A model generated the notes under the pieces. It made no database searches. It was given only the letters and a program-made list of their open reading frames with translations, and was not told the DNA's origin. Positions 17,327 to 26,953 of a DNA stretch of 64,000 bases are shown piece after piece (positions within the stretch are counted from its first letter, which is position 1; each line of letters starts with the position of its first letter). Location: NCBI RefSeq assembly GCF_900110205.1, contig NZ_FOCV01000006.1, positions 124,001 through 188,000 of the forward strand. Direction: 5' to 3'. Both the position numbers and the translations under genes were made by a program. Source of the stretch: Rhizobium tibeticum. GTDB lineage: Bacteria; Pseudomonadota; Alphaproteobacteria; Rhizobiales; Rhizobiaceae.

Positions 17327-19404
17327 GACTGACAAGGAAGCTCGCGATTGGAAGCGTTGCCGGCATCATCCTTGCCGGTGCTGGGCTGGTCTTGCTCCAC
17401 GCCGCCGACCGGGCCTATCCGCCACCGCTCGACAAGGCCGATATGGTGTCTGCGGAAATGCTCGATGCGGACGGTCAGTTGCTGCGGGCCTTTGCAACAC
17501 CGGACGGTCTCTGGCGTCTCAAGACCACTGGCGCCGATGTCGATCCACAATTCCTCAAGATGCTTGTCGCCTACGAGGATCGGCGGTTTTACACCCATGG
17601 CGGCATCGATCTACGAGCGATCGCACGTGCCGCCGTCCAGCTCGTCACCAATGGCCGCATCGTCTCCGGCGCATCGACGCTGTCGATGCAGGTCGCGCGG
17701 CTGATTGAACCACGCCAAGGCCGCTCTCTATCGGCGAAGCTCTTGCAGATGGCACGTGCGATCCAGATCGAGCGGCGGCTATCGAAGGATGAGATCCTAG
17801 ATCTCTATTTGACGCATGCACCCTATGGCGGCAATCTCGAGGGCGCGCGGGCTGCAAGCCTTGCGTATTTCGGCAAAGAGCCGCGGCGGCTGACGGTCGC
17901 TGAGGCCGCCCTCCTCGTCGCGCTGCCGCAGCTGCCGGAGAAGCGCCGCCCGGACCGCAATCTTGCGGCCGCGGAGACGGCTCGCAAACGGGTGCTGGAG
18001 CGTGTCGCCGTCGCCGAGGCTGTTGGAGAGGGTGAGGCGGCACGCGCTGAAGTCGTTCCGGTGCCGGCACGACGCATGCAGCTCCCGGCGCTCGCCGCCC
18101 ATGTGGCCGAGGCGGCCCGCCGCAAGGATTTGAAAGCGCTGCAATACCAGACGACCCTGAAGAAGACGGTACAGACGGGATTGGAAGCCGTTGCCCGCGC
18201 CGCCGCATTGAAACTCGGTCCGAAGCTGTCGATCGCTATGGTGATGGCGGATGCGCAGACGGGCGATATCGTCGGCGAAGTCGGTTCAGCCGATTACTTC
18301 GATGCCAGCCGCTCTGGCTGGATTGACATGACGCGCGCCAGCCGCTCGCCGGGCTCGACGCTGAAACCGTTCATCTACGGTCTCGCATTCGAGGAAGGTC
18401 TCGTCAGCCAGGAGACGATCATCGAGGATCGCCCCGCCGATTTCTTCGGCTACCGCCCACGGAATTTCGACATGAGCTATCAGGGCGACGTCACGGTGCG
18501 CGAGGCACTGCAGTTGTCCCTGAACGTGCCGGCCGTAAAGCTGCTTGATGCCGTCAATCCGGCAAAGCTGCTGATCCGCTTTCGCCGCGCCGAGGTGCGG
18601 CCTCTTTTGCCAGCGAACGAAACGCCGGGTCTCGCAATCGGTCTCGGGGGCCTCGGCATCACGCTGAAGGATCTCGTCCAGCTCTACACCGCGCTCGCCA
18701 ATCGTGGCCGGCCTGTGCGCATCGGCGATGACGTCAACGAGCGGCCAGGCAAGATCGATGGTGAGGGCCTGCTTGACCCGGTGGCCGTCTGGAATGTCGC
18801 CGACATCCTCTCCGGTGTCATTCCACCGCCCGGCGCTCCCAAACGAGGGATCGCTTACAAGACCGGTACGAGCTACGGCTACCGCGATGCGTGGTCGGTT
18901 GGTTATGACGGGCGCTATGTTCTTGGTGTCTGGGTCGGTCGCCCTGACAACGGCGCTGTGCCGGGATTGACGGGGTACGGGACTGCGGCCCCTATCCTCT
19001 TTGAGGGCTTTGCAAAATCGGGGATCGCAACCACGCCCCTCCCCCGCCCGCCATCAGGAGCAATGCGGATCGCACAGGCCGATCTGGCGATCAGTCAACG
19101 TCGCTTCGCCATCAATCCAAGTGGCCTGTTGACAACCTCCGGCCGCGAGCCGGCACCGCAGATCGTCTATCCGCCTGAGGGCGCGCATGTCGATCTTGGC
19201 GCAAGACGTGGCGACCTATCGCCATTGATGCTGAAGTTGCAAGGCGGACGGGCCCCTTTCCGATGGCTTGCCAACGGCAAGCCATTGCCCGACGTCTCTC
19301 GGCGGCGCACCAATCAGTGGATGCCGGATGGCAGCGGTTACTCGAAGCTCACAGTGATTGACGCCATGGGCCGGGCCGCAAGCGTCGGTGTCTTCGTCGA
19401 TTGA
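17323..19404 (+). CDS. pbpC: Penicillin-binding protein 1C
   Basis: 693 residues overlapping the alpha-2-macroglobulin gene by 4 nt (ATGA). An N-terminal membrane anchor is followed by a GT51 glycosyltransferase domain (EDRRFYTHGGID, GASTLSMQVARL, about residues 50-230). The transpeptidase domain has SxxK in SPGSTLKPF, SLN in SLNVPAVK and KTG in YKTGTSYG. The last 90 residues match the PBP1C-specific C-terminal domain (IVYPPEGAHVDLG, RWLANGKPL). The enzyme polymerises and crosslinks peptidoglycan. Pairing with alpha-2-macroglobulin is a conserved arrangement and the basis for the PBP1C call. Confidence 0.95.
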   Translation: MRLTRKLAIGSVAGIILAGAGLVLLHAADRAYPPPLDKADMVSAEMLDADGQLLRAFATPDGLWRLKTTGADVDPQFLKMLVAYEDRRFYTHGGIDLRAIARAAVQLVTNGRIVSGASTLSMQVARLIEPRQGRSLSAKLLQMARAIQIERRLSKDEILDLYLTHAPYGGNLEGARAASLAYFGKEPRRLTVAEAALLVALPQLPEKRRPDRNLAAAETARKRVLERVAVAEAVGEGEAARAEVVPVPARRMQLPALAAHVAEAARRKDLKALQYQTTLKKTVQTGLEAVARAAALKLGPKLSIAMVMADAQTGDIVGEVGSADYFDASRSGWIDMTRASRSPGSTLKPFIYGLAFEEGLVSQETIIEDRPADFFGYRPRNFDMSYQGDVTVREALQLSLNVPAVKLLDAVNPAKLLIRFRRAEVRPLLPANETPGLAIGLGGLGITLKDLVQLYTALANRGRPVRIGDDVNERPGKIDGEGLLDPVAVWNVADILSGVIPPPGAPKRGIAYKTGTSYGYRDAWSVGYDGRYVLGVWVGRPDNGAVPGLTGYGTAAPILFEGFAKSGIATTPLPRPPSGAMRIAQADLAISQRRFAINPSGLLTTSGREPAPQIVYPPEGAHVDLGARRGDLSPLMLKLQGGRAPFRWLANGKPLPDVSRRRTNQWMPDGSGYSKLTVIDAMGRAASVGVFVD

Positions 19405-19701
19405 TCACCTGAAAGGAAATCGCCAAGGCTGTCTCCAGATGTGTTTTTCGGCGTCCAGGAAATTTCCTGCCCTCAGCCTCAAAAGCAATTGGCCCCAGTT
19501 GGGCTGCCCGATCGAAACCCAGGCCCCTGGAGATGGTTCTTCCGCATGGAGGCAAAAGCACGCCTTGACGGAAGGCACGACCAGATCACGAGAGAAGGTG
19601 TTATTCCGAGCCGCTCAAAAACGACCTGGATTCGATCCATAACGAGTTGACCAGCCATCTGAAATGGTTCGGCCGGAAATTTGACTGACCTTTGCAGCAG
19701 A

Positions 19702-20052
19702 CTAGCTCGATCGCGGCCGACGGATCCAGTTTGCTGCAAACCCCAGAGCCACGCCGATTGTTGCACCGACAGCTTTTACAGAAGCGTCCTCAAGCCGCGC
19801 ATGGCGGGTTGGTGAGAAATACTGGAGGAGTTCTATTGTGGCCGCTCCGAGTATGACCAGGATAGCGCAAGCCCAGAAGTGACGGGGATAGGCTAACACG
19901 AACAGGAGAGCCATTGCTGTGAAGGCGAGTGCTCGGTCATAGCGCACGGACATGACGTCGTGCGGTCGTATACCGATCGGCGAGACGGTCACGAACAGGA
20001 TCGCGGCAAGCGACAACCACGCGGCGATCTTCAGGAGTCGGTCAAGAACCAT
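19702..20052 (-). CDS. VanZ-like membrane protein
   Basis: 116 residues from the ATG at 20052 (MVLDRLLKIAAWLSLAAI). There are about four membrane helices, with the polar signature SPIGIRP between the first two, a YDRALAFTAMALLF segment and ELLQYFSPTRHARLEDA, a pattern typical of short VanZ-family proteins. Such proteins are inner-membrane and of uncertain function, occasionally linked to glycopeptide tolerance or polysaccharide loci. A longer start at 20277 adds a region without family similarity and was not used. The gene stands alone in a gene-poor stretch. Confidence 0.7.
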   Translation of the reverse strand: MVLDRLLKIAAWLSLAAILFVTVSPIGIRPHDVMSVRYDRALAFTAMALLFVLAYPRHFWACAILVILGAATIELLQYFSPTRHARLEDASVKAVGATIGVALGFAANWIRRPRSS

Positions 20053-20463
20053 GTGCGAAGGATAGCTAATCGTAGTGTTTGTATCCAGTCGGTTGTTTGG
20101 TTCGGTGATGCACTTCATTGTAGCGAAGGGGTACCCCCGCCGGGGTTGCGAGCCGGCGCCGTGGCCAGGAGAACAAGACCCGCGGCTTGCTGGCAATTCG
20201 GTGGAGGACTGGTCATCGCATCGAACCAGGCAACATCTATGAACCAGCTTCTTCCCGCCCGCAACGCGTCCTGCCACCCGATCTCCGCCGTACCTGCACT
20301 CAGCGGGGTAACTGTTGACCTGAGCTGCACGAGTACAGTCCCAACCACCATATTACGATGCTTGAATATACAACTTTTGAGCGATGAAACCGGCCAATTG
20401 GGGAAATAGCAGCTTCGACTGCCCTCGTTCAAAATGACAGATGTCGAAAAATGGGGATTGTCG
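20053..20463. other. Gap upstream of the VanZ-like gene
   Basis: About 410 bp with no convincing gene. It should carry the VanZ-like gene's promoter; open frames here have no ribosome-binding site or family motif. Confidence 0.4.
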
Positions 20464-20811
20464 ATGGCCGAAGAATATCGTCTCCGTATGGAAGGCTCAG
20501 GTTGGTCTATCATTGATCAAGCAACGCATGAGCCAGCGCGCCTGGATGGCGTTCCTCTTGCCGCGATGGAAGCTGAGGAAGCGAAGCATATGTTAGCCAT
20601 TCTCAGGAGCATCGATCGCGTGCGGACTGCTTCGAAACGATTGGCATCCGCGAACAGGAAGCGCTCCGATACGACGCAAATTGCGGCCAATCCTCAGATC
20701 GATGCCGCTTTTGAAGCGCTGAGACCATTCAAAACCGGCTGCGCGCGCTGCGGCAGCTGCACGGGAATATGCAGAAAAGCACCGGCTGAAGCCGATGCAG
20801 CAATTGGCTGA
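20464..20811 (+). CDS. Hypothetical small protein with C-terminal cysteine cluster
   Basis: 115 residues from the ATG at 20464, with GGGGA about 7 nt upstream; an alternative ATG at 20434 is in frame. I do not recognise the family. The first 60 residues are polar and charged (MAEEYRLRMEGSGW, LAAMEAEEAKHMLAILR). Near the end is GCARCGSCTGIC, four cysteines spaced C-x2-C-x2-C-x3-C that could bind zinc or an iron-sulfur cluster. There is no signal or membrane segment. No neighbour helps with function. It could be a lineage-specific protein; a chance frame cannot be fully excluded. Confidence 0.4.
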   Translation: MAEEYRLRMEGSGWSIIDQATHEPARLDGVPLAAMEAEEAKHMLAILRSIDRVRTASKRLASANRKRSDTTQIAANPQIDAAFEALRPFKTGCARCGSCTGICRKAPAEADAAIG

Positions 20812-21681
20812 AGCGTCGATGGCGCGTCAGGGGGCGTGGAACTGTTGTGGCGTTTCCCGTAAGCATGCGGGCAGCGGCTGGAAATCGGACCAAGAAATGT
20901 GCGGACCGGAAGGTTCACCTTTCGGACCCCACGCTACCTGCTCGCGGGGGTCGCCTTGGCAGGTCAAGAGGTCCCCTGGACTGACGGGGGACATCGCCCG
21001 GTAACCTGCCGAGCATTCTGCTATGGGCACCACAGAGGCAATCTGCGACTTGGCCTGAATGCATTGGTTTAAAGGGCTCGAAACCTCGTTGGTCCTTTGC
21101 CGCCATCCTTCACAAGGTCTCAAAAAGCGACGGAGATCTGTGACGATACGACTTCCGTTTGCCGAGTTTCTCCTGCAAAGGCACCCAGCCTGCGCCGGTT
21201 CCGGCCTCTATTCGGCTAAGTTTTCATCGATTGGTTCGCGTCTCACTTTGGCCGAAAAATTCGAAGACTATGCACGACGATCACAAGGAGATGCGGCGAC
21301 CCGACCTCCACTGGTCCCTTGTTGATCGGCAAATACTGGCCGGGGCACCATGCCCCGGCCAGCGCACCTTTCGCTCGCAGACATGACTCGAGTCCGACCA
21401 ACCGCACACGTTGGCGTCATGGACAGGCTGTGGCGGCTGCACGACCGTGCTTTCCGCGATGAATTCGTCGATTAAAAGATCGAGCATCTTTGGAGATCAG
21501 TTCCAAGGTGGCTACGTCCAAGTGAGTACGTGCCATCAAAGAGAAGTTGCGACAATATTGGCCATCCTAAATCGAACGGTTGTGTCGAATAGGGCCATCA
21601 ATCATCGTCGGCTTTCTCTTGTTTTGCGTCGTCGGCAATCCGCGACTGCATCTTGCACGATGCGATCACCAAGAGGCGAGC
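20812..21681. other. Gene-poor stretch of about 870 bp
   Basis: Open frames of 60-105 codons occur on both strands but overlap one another, lack ribosome-binding sites and show no family motif, so none is called. The only clear structure is a long perfect inverted repeat at 21336-21362, listed separately. Possibly the debris of lost genes. Confidence 0.4.
21336..21362. terminator. Perfect 11-bp inverted repeat (hairpin), possible terminator
   Basis: CTGGCCGGGGC (21336-21346) and GCCCCGGCCAG (21352-21362) are exact complements around a 5-nt loop. The plus side lacks a T run; read on the minus strand it is followed by TATTT. It would suit a minus-strand terminator, though no gene is called for it to end. 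Confidence 0.45.
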
Positions 21682-22074
21682 ATGACCAACAGCGGGGAAC
21701 CTCAGTGGGAACTCGACGACGAGTTTAAGACCTTGACGATCACGTTTCCGACTGACCCGCCGGTCGCGTTCGTGCTTGACGCAACTTCTGTCTCAAATCT
21801 GATCGAAGGCGCCGGCCAGATCAGGGCTGAGATGCCGCCGCCTCATGACGAGAATTGGGAAGGTGGGCAAATGGTCGACGCCGTGCTTGATCCACGTTGG
21901 TACTCAGAATCCGACGCACTGCTTGGAGACTCGCTTCTTCACATTCGCGATCCTCGCTTTGGGTGGCTGCACTATGCCTTGACGCGAGAGTCTGCCAGAG
22001 CGCTCGGAACCCTTCTCATCCTGCAGGCTGATGACCTGCCCGCCGATAAAGAAGGACACCATCGCAAGAACTGA
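21682..22074 (+). CDS. Hypothetical protein, about 130 residues
   Basis: From the ATG at 21682 (GAGGCGAG just upstream) the product reads MTNSGEPQWELDDEFKTLTI onward. It is acidic, with a strand-rich first part (TFPTDPPVAFVLDATSVSNL), a PPPHDENWEGG linker, and an IRDPRFGWLHYALTRESARAL segment that alternates like a small alpha/beta domain. No signal peptide, membrane helix or known catalytic motif is present. I do not recognise a family. A GC-rich terminator-like hairpin occurs 140 bp downstream, which supports an expressed single-gene unit. Confidence 0.55.
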   Translation: MTNSGEPQWELDDEFKTLTITFPTDPPVAFVLDATSVSNLIEGAGQIRAEMPPPHDENWEGGQMVDAVLDPRWYSESDALLGDSLLHIRDPRFGWLHYALTRESARALGTLLILQADDLPADKEGHHRKN

Positions 22075-22531
22075 GCTTCGTCATGGACCAAAAGCCCAAG
22101 TTACCGCTTTTTCCTAACGTGCGAGCGGCAGGCGGATGTGCTTTCATACCTGCAAGGTGCGGAATTTGTCGTAATTAGTATTTCAGTATCTGCCAGTAAC
22201 AATGCAACCTGCTAAAGGCCTGCCCCGGCGGGCCCTTTGTTTCAGTGCGCCACTCCTTAAGCGTCAGGCGAGCGCGCTCACCGCTGCCTCAACCATGCAA
22301 CCGTCGTTGCCGCCTGACGCCGCTTTGTGCCCCAGGGCGCCGTCTCCTGTCCGATTGCCGATTTGGCCGAACATCTTCAGAGGATCCGAACCTGCCTTCT
22401 CGCCTGAAGACATGCTGTTTCAGCCTCGTCCAGCGATCTGGCGTGACAAGGCGTGGAGATCCTTTCGAAAAAGCAGTCGCAAGTTACGTTGCACTATTCC
22501 ACCCGCCTTACATGATGCCGAACTTTTCCCC
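22075..22531. other. Intergenic stretch before the copper ATPase promoter
   Basis: About 460 bp with no supported gene. It contains the hairpin at 22214-22238 and leads into the MerR-type promoter of the ATPase gene. Confidence 0.4.
22214..22238 (+). terminator. Terminator-like GC hairpin
   Basis: AAAGGCCTGCC (22214-22224) can pair with GGCGGGCCCTTT (22227-22238), with one G-T pair and one bulged base, followed by GTTTC. It lies downstream of the hypothetical gene ending at 22074. The T-tract is weak. Confidence 0.45.
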
Positions 22532-22562
22532 TTGACCTTCCAGGTGCTGGAAGGTTCATAAG
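22532..22562 (+). promoter_or_regulatory. CueR/HmrR-type promoter with 19-bp spacer and operator dyad
   Basis: -35 TTGACC (22532-22537) and -10 CATAAG (22557-22562) are 19 bp apart, the over-long spacer typical of MerR-activated promoters. Between them lies a dyad: ACCTTCCAG (22535-22543), GTG, CTGGAAGGT (22547-22555). ACCTTCC-N7-GGAAGGT matches known CueR operators. It faces the ATPase gene at 22598. Confidence 0.85.
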
Positions 22563-22597
22563 AGTCTCCGCTGCCCTATTAGGCAAAGGAGGCACGG

Positions 22598-25108
22598 ATG
22601 GATAGAACGCACAACCATCACAACCACGAAGAACACGGTCATGACCAGGCTGGGGCTGCCGACGACGTCGTGCGTGATCCTGTCTGCGCAATGACGGTCG
22701 ATCCCAAGGCCGGCAAGCCTTCGCTCCAGTATGCCGGGCATGTCTATCATTTCTGCTCGGATGGCTGCCGGCGAAAGTTCGAAGCTGCGCCACAGGACTA
22801 TCTGACGGCGACGGATCCGGTCTGCGGCATGGCCGTCGATCGCGCGACTGCCAAGCACTTCCTAAAGCGCGAGGGCGAAAAATTCTACTTCTGCTCGGCC
22901 GGCTGCAAGGCGAAGTTCGAGGCCGATCCCGCCGCCTATCGCGACGGAAATAGACCTGCCCCAAAGCCGATGCCGAAAGGGACCCTTTATACCTGCCCGA
23001 TGCATCCCGAGGTCGTCAGCGATCATCCGGGCGACTGCCCGAAATGCGGCATGGCGCTGGAACCGATGGGCATTCCACCGGCAGATGCAGGTCCGAATCC
23101 GGAACTGGTGGATTTCACCCGCCGGCTCTGGGTGAGCGCTGCACTCTCAATCCCGCTGCTTGTAATCAGTATGGGACCGATGATCGGTCTGCCGCTGCGT
23201 GACTGGATTGGCGAAGCGCAAGCCATGTGGATAGAGCTGCTCCTTGCCACGCCGGTCGTCCTTTGGGCCGCCCTGCCTTTCTTCCGCCGCGCCTTTGCTT
23301 CCGTTGTCAACCGCAGCCCGAACATGTGGACGCTGATTGGACTGGGCGTTGGCACGGCCTATCTTTATAGCGTCGTCGCAGCGATGGCGCCCGGCCTCTT
23401 CCCGCATACCTTCCGCGGCCATGGTGATGCCGTTCCTGTGTATTTCGAAGCGGCGGCCGTCATTGTCGCTCTCGTATTCGTCGGCCAGGTTCTGGAACTG
23501 AAGGCAAGAGAAAGAACCGGCTCGGCCATACGCGCATTGCTTGACCTTGCGCCGAAGAGCGCACGGCGCATCAATGCAGACGGCTCGGAGACCGACGTCG
23601 CCATTGATGAGATACGGGTCGGCGAGCGTGTGCGGGTTCGTCCGGGCGAGCGCATCCCGATTGACGGTTCCGTCAGCGAAGGGCAATCGACTGTCGACGA
23701 GTCCATGATAACAGGCGAACCGATTCCGGTCGAAAAGCGGACGGGCGACGCGGTCACCGGCGGCACGATCAACAAGAACGGAATGCTGGTCATGATCGCC
23801 GAGAAGGTCGGCGCCGACACGACTTTGTCGCGCATCGTCGACTTGGTCGCAAGAGCGCAGCGTTCGCGCGCGCCCATCCAGGGCGCCGTCGACCGCGTTT
23901 CGGCAATATTCGTTCCCGCCGTCATTGCTGCTGCTGTCATGGCCTTCGTCGTCTGGAGCTTTGTCGGCCCGGAGCCCCGCATGGCGCATGCGTTGCTTGC
24001 CGCCGTTGCCGTACTCATTATCGCATGCCCTTGCGCACTCGGCCTGGCGACACCAATGTCGATCATGATCGCGACCGGCCGCGGCGCTCATGAAGGCGTT
24101 CTGATCAAGGACGCGGAAGCGCTTGAACGCTTCGCTCGCGTCGACACGCTGATCGTCGACAAGACGGGCACCCTGACTGAAGGAAAGCCCAGACTTACAG
24201 ATGTAGTTCCCCTTGCCGGCATCGAGGACACTCGCCTGCTGAAGCTGGCCGCGAGCCTTGAGCGCGCATCCGAGCATCCGCTTGCCGAGGCAATCGTATC
24301 CGGCGCGCAGGGGCGCGGCATCGATCCGAGCGATGTCAGCGACTTCGAAGCAAGAACCGGCAAAGGCGTCCTGGGCAAGGCCGATGGGACAATTGTCGCG
24401 CTCGGCAACGCCGCAATGATGGATGATCTCGGTATCGACGTTACCCCCCTTGCCGAACAGGTTCGGTCGCTGCGTGACGACGGCAAGACGGTCATGTTCG
24501 TGGTCATCGATGGCCGTCTCGCCGGTTTCGTGGCGGTTGCCGATCAGATCAAGCAGACGACGGCGGCTGCCATCAAGGCGCTGCACGACAACGGGCTGAC
24601 GATCATCATGGCCACGGGCGACAATGAACGCACCGCGCGCGCTGTGGCAAAGAGCCTCGGCATCGACGAGGTACGCGCCGACATCCTGCCCGAAGGCAAG
24701 AAGACCTTGGTCGATGAGCTGCGTGCCAAGGGTGCGGTCGTCGCCATGGCAGGCGATGGCGTCAACGATGCGCCCGCGCTCGCCGCAGCCGACGTGGGTA
24801 TCGCGATGGGCACGGGCGCTGATGTTGCCATGGAAAGTGCCGGCCTGACGCTGGTGAAAGGTGATCTGAATGGGATCGTTCGCGCGAGGCGGCTGGCGAT
24901 GGCCACGATGCTCAACATCCGACAGAACCTCACCTTTGCTTTCGGCTATAACGCGCTTGGCGTGCCGCTGGCGGCCGGTGTGCTCTATCCCGTGTTCGGA
25001 TTGTTGCTGTCGCCGATGATTGCTGCCGCCGCCATGAGCCTGTCGTCCGTCTCGGTCATCGCCAATGCGCTGCGACTGCGGTTCGTCAAGCTATCGGAGA
25101 TCGGATGA
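22598..25108 (+). CDS. Copper-translocating P1B-type ATPase with two YHS domains
   Basis: 836 residues after a strong AAAGGAGG site. A His-rich start leads to two tandem YHS (TRASH-like) metal-binding domains ([10 protein letters not shown]...FCSDGC and DPVCGMAVD...FCSAGC) and then a heavy-metal-binding HMBD ([21 protein letters not shown]). The usual HMA domain with GMxCxxC is absent. The ATPase core is complete: TGEP near 371, CPC near 476, phosphorylation DKTGT near 520, [17 protein letters not shown] near 718 and a MSLSS metal site in the last helix. CPC plus MxxSS indicate Cu(I) export. The stop overlaps a MerR copper regulator gene, and a CueR-type promoter precedes the operon. Equivalent rhizobial pumps are called ActP or CopA. 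Confidence 0.95.
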   Translation: MDRTHNHHNHEEHGHDQAGAADDVVRDPVCAMTVDPKAGKPSLQYAGHVYHFCSDGCRRKFEAAPQDYLTATDPVCGMAVDRATAKHFLKREGEKFYFCSAGCKAKFEADPAAYRDGNRPAPKPMPKGTLYTCPMHPEVVSDHPGDCPKCGMALEPMGIPPADAGPNPELVDFTRRLWVSAALSIPLLVISMGPMIGLPLRDWIGEAQAMWIELLLATPVVLWAALPFFRRAFASVVNRSPNMWTLIGLGVGTAYLYSVVAAMAPGLFPHTFRGHGDAVPVYFEAAAVIVALVFVGQVLELKARERTGSAIRALLDLAPKSARRINADGSETDVAIDEIRVGERVRVRPGERIPIDGSVSEGQSTVDESMITGEPIPVEKRTGDAVTGGTINKNGMLVMIAEKVGADTTLSRIVDLVARAQRSRAPIQGAVDRVSAIFVPAVIAAAVMAFVVWSFVGPEPRMAHALLAAVAVLIIACPCALGLATPMSIMIATGRGAHEGVLIKDAEALERFARVDTLIVDKTGTLTEGKPRLTDVVPLAGIEDTRLLKLAASLERASEHPLAEAIVSGAQGRGIDPSDVSDFEARTGKGVLGKADGTIVALGNAAMMDDLGIDVTPLAEQVRSLRDDGKTVMFVVIDGRLAGFVAVADQIKQTTAAAIKALHDNGLTIIMATGDNERTARAVAKSLGIDEVRADILPEGKKTLVDELRAKGAVVAMAGDGVNDAPALAAADVGIAMGTGADVAMESAGLTLVKGDLNGIVRARRLAMATMLNIRQNLTFAFGYNALGVPLAAGVLYPVFGLLLSPMIAAAAMSLSSVSVIANALRLRFVKLSEIG

Positions 25109-25500
25109 ATATCGGGCAAGCCTCGCAACGCTCCGGATTGGCGCCGAAGACGATCCGCTACTATGAGGATATCGGCTTGATCCGCCCCGAGAGGAGCGGA
25201 AATGGCTACCGTGACTATGCCGAAACCGATGTCCACAAACTGCGCTTTCTGCAGAGATCGCGCGGCCTCGGCTTTTCTGTCGAAGAATGTCGCCAGCTGC
25301 TGGCCCTCTACGAAGACAAGAGCCGGGCAAGTGCGGATGTCAAAGAACTGACGCAGGCGAAGTTGACGGAAATCGATCGCAAGATCCAGGAACTCACCGG
25401 ACTGCGTCGCACACTGGAGCATCTGATCCACGCATGCCACGGCAACGACAGACCCGATTGTCCCATCCTTGAGGAGCTGTCGGACGGTCGACCTGAATAA
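25105..25500 (+). CDS. hmrR: MerR-family Cu(I)-responsive regulator (HmrR/CueR type)
   Basis: 131 residues; the ATG overlaps the ATPase stop (ATGA). The N-terminal winged helix contains [20 protein letters not shown], the MerR signature; a long dimerisation helix follows. Near the C-terminus CHGNDRPDC gives two cysteines seven residues apart, the metal loop that binds a single Cu(I) ion in CueR/HmrR. It should sense cytoplasmic copper and activate the 19-bp-spaced promoter upstream of the ATPase, and thus its own gene. Family length fits. Confidence 0.93.
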   Translation: MNIGQASQRSGLAPKTIRYYEDIGLIRPERSGNGYRDYAETDVHKLRFLQRSRGLGFSVEECRQLLALYEDKSRASADVKELTQAKLTEIDRKIQELTGLRRTLEHLIHACHGNDRPDCPILEELSDGRPE

Positions 25501-25605
25501 GCCTGCGCATCGTTCCCGCGGTTTTGCCGCCGGTATCGTCCCGATGTCAGCCTGTCGGCTTCCCATCTATGACCGAACGCTCACTCGAATTTTTTGCTGA
25601 CCGCT

Positions 25606-25633
25606 GGAATAACTCTTCGCTCAAATCCGTATA
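25606..25633 (+). promoter_or_regulatory. Candidate ECF-sigma autoregulatory promoter
   Basis: GGAATAAC (25606-25613), 14 nt, then CGTATA (25628-25633). An AAC-containing -35 and a CGT-type -10 are what ECF sigma factors recognise, and such promoters commonly precede the sigma gene itself. The -10 ends only 7 nt before the ATG at 25641, so a transcript would begin at or next to the start codon. Confidence 0.45.
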
Positions 25634-25640
25634 CTCAATC

Positions 25641-26180
25641 ATGGAACGCAAAGAACGCCCATTCGACGTCATAGGCCAGCTGGCAGCGCTTCGGCGCTAT
25701 GCGCGTTCGCTGGTGCGCAATTCGGATGATGCGGAAGATCTCGTTCATGACGCCCTGCTGCGGGCCTACGAGAAGAAGCAGAGCTTCCGCCGCGGTGGCA
25801 ACCTGCGCACCTGGCTGCTCTCGATCCTGCACAATGCTCACATCGATCGCGTACGCCAGGATCGATCCTTGGCGCGGCGACACGAAGAAGCCGCCGTCGA
25901 GACGGAACAGTCGCTGCAGGCCGGCCAGGAGCATGCCGTTCGCCTCCAGCAGGTACGAGACGCGTTCTTCCATCTTCCGGAGGAACAGCGCGAGGCACTG
26001 CATCTGGTTGCGATCGAGGATCTTTCCTACCAGGAAGCGGCAACGGCGCTCGGCATTCCGATGGGCACCTTGATGTCGCGCATTTCGCGCGCCCGCACGC
26101 AGCTTCGCGAGTTCGAGGAGAAGACGCCGCGCGCATCGCGTCTGAGACTAATCGGAGGCAACGGCAATGAAGGCAATTGA
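25641..26180 (+). CDS. RNA polymerase ECF-subfamily sigma factor
   Basis: 179 residues from the ATG at 25641. Region 2 is present (LVRNSDDAEDLVHDALLRAY, FRRGGNLRTWLLSILHNAHID in the 2.1-2.4 span) and region 4 helix-turn-helix (LSYQEAATALGIPMGTLMSR) lies at about 130-160. No Shine-Dalgarno sequence precedes the ATG, and an ECF-like promoter abuts it, so the mRNA may be leaderless. A longer in-frame start at 25524 has no better signal. The last 14 bp overlap the anti-sigma gene, and a BAX-inhibitor family gene follows, suggesting an envelope or oxidative stress regulon; the inducing signal is unknown. Confidence 0.92.
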   Translation: MERKERPFDVIGQLAALRRYARSLVRNSDDAEDLVHDALLRAYEKKQSFRRGGNLRTWLLSILHNAHIDRVRQDRSLARRHEEAAVETEQSLQAGQEHAVRLQQVRDAFFHLPEEQREALHLVAIEDLSYQEAATALGIPMGTLMSRISRARTQLREFEEKTPRASRLRLIGGNGNEGN

Positions 26181-26934
26181 TCCTATCATCGACGCTGATC
26201 TCGATGCTTATGTCGACGGCGAACTCGACGTGGCGCGTCGCATTCAGGTCGAATCCTTCCTGTCAGAGAACCCCGCTATTGCGGCGAAAGTCATGGCTGA
26301 TCTCAGCATGAGGGGTGAATTGCGCCTAGCGCTCGCCGGCGAAAGCGCGTTCGGCCGTCCAGATACGCGCGACGCTGCGCGACGTTTGGAACGCGGCCTC
26401 GCCTATGGCCGAATCCTTCATTCGGTGCAGCGCATCGCAGCCGTCGGCGTTCTTGTCGCTGCAGGCTGGGTCGCCCATACTTCCTTCGGCGCATTTACGG
26501 CGACTGAAGTTGCCGCCTCTGTGCCTGCCCCGGCCTATGTCGAGGATGCGGTGCGCGCCTATCATACCGCGCTGCTGCGCCAGTCCGTGCCATCTCAATC
26601 CGTCGCAATCTACAAGGCGGAGGATATTCGCGCGGCGACCGCGATCGTCATGCCGCAATTGCCAGAAGACTGGAAGATAGCCGATGTGCAGATATTCCCG
26701 TCCGAGTTCGGCCCGAGCGTCGAAATGGCGATCAAGACATCGCAAGACAAACAGATCTCGCTCTTTGCCGTGCGGCCGGGCGCATTCGCGGTGCGGTCCG
26801 TAAACCATGTCGTGCTCGACACGGCAGAAGCGGCCTACTGGCAGATTGGCGATGTGGCCTATGCGCTCGTCGCTGGCGATCGCGAGATAAACCTGGACGC
26901 GGAAGCCGATCGGCTCGCCCGCACCCTTTATTAG
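26167..26934 (+). CDS. Transmembrane anti-sigma factor
   Basis: 255 residues overlapping the sigma gene by 14 bp. The N-terminal 60 residues (DADLDAYVDGELDVARRIQVE, split here as one motif) resemble the sigma-binding domain of ZAS-type anti-sigma factors, though the zinc-binding H-x3-C-x2-C set is not visible. One membrane helix lies near residues 90-110 (IAAVGVLVAAGWVAHTSFGA). The remaining 140 residues should be periplasmic and show alternating strands and helices. It probably holds the ECF factor inactive until an envelope signal. Regulated proteolysis is likely for this type but not shown here. Confidence 0.85.
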   Translation: MKAIDPIIDADLDAYVDGELDVARRIQVESFLSENPAIAAKVMADLSMRGELRLALAGESAFGRPDTRDAARRLERGLAYGRILHSVQRIAAVGVLVAAGWVAHTSFGAFTATEVAASVPAPAYVEDAVRAYHTALLRQSVPSQSVAIYKAEDIRAATAIVMPQLPEDWKIADVQIFPSEFGPSVEMAIKTSQDKQISLFAVRPGAFAVRSVNHVVLDTAEAAYWQIGDVAYALVAGDREINLDAEADRLARTLY

Positions 26935-26953
26935 TTCAACCGAGGAGATCAGT

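Noticed and set aside
11897..17335. Long minus-strand open frames (421, 618 and 492 codons) opposite the macroglobulin gene
   Set aside because: They mirror the codon bias of the real plus-strand gene, have no family motifs and are interrupted; typical high-GC antisense shadows.
19405..19701. Short frames after the PBP1C gene as possible transposase remnants
   Set aside because: No inverted ends, target duplications or transposase motif could be identified.
22202..22561. 119-codon plus-strand frame upstream of the copper ATPase gene
   Set aside because: It runs through a terminator-like hairpin and the CueR-type promoter and has no ribosome-binding site or motif.
23147..24586. 479-codon minus-strand frame opposite the copper ATPase gene
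   Set aside because: Product has no recognisable domain, and the plus strand encodes a complete P-type ATPase.
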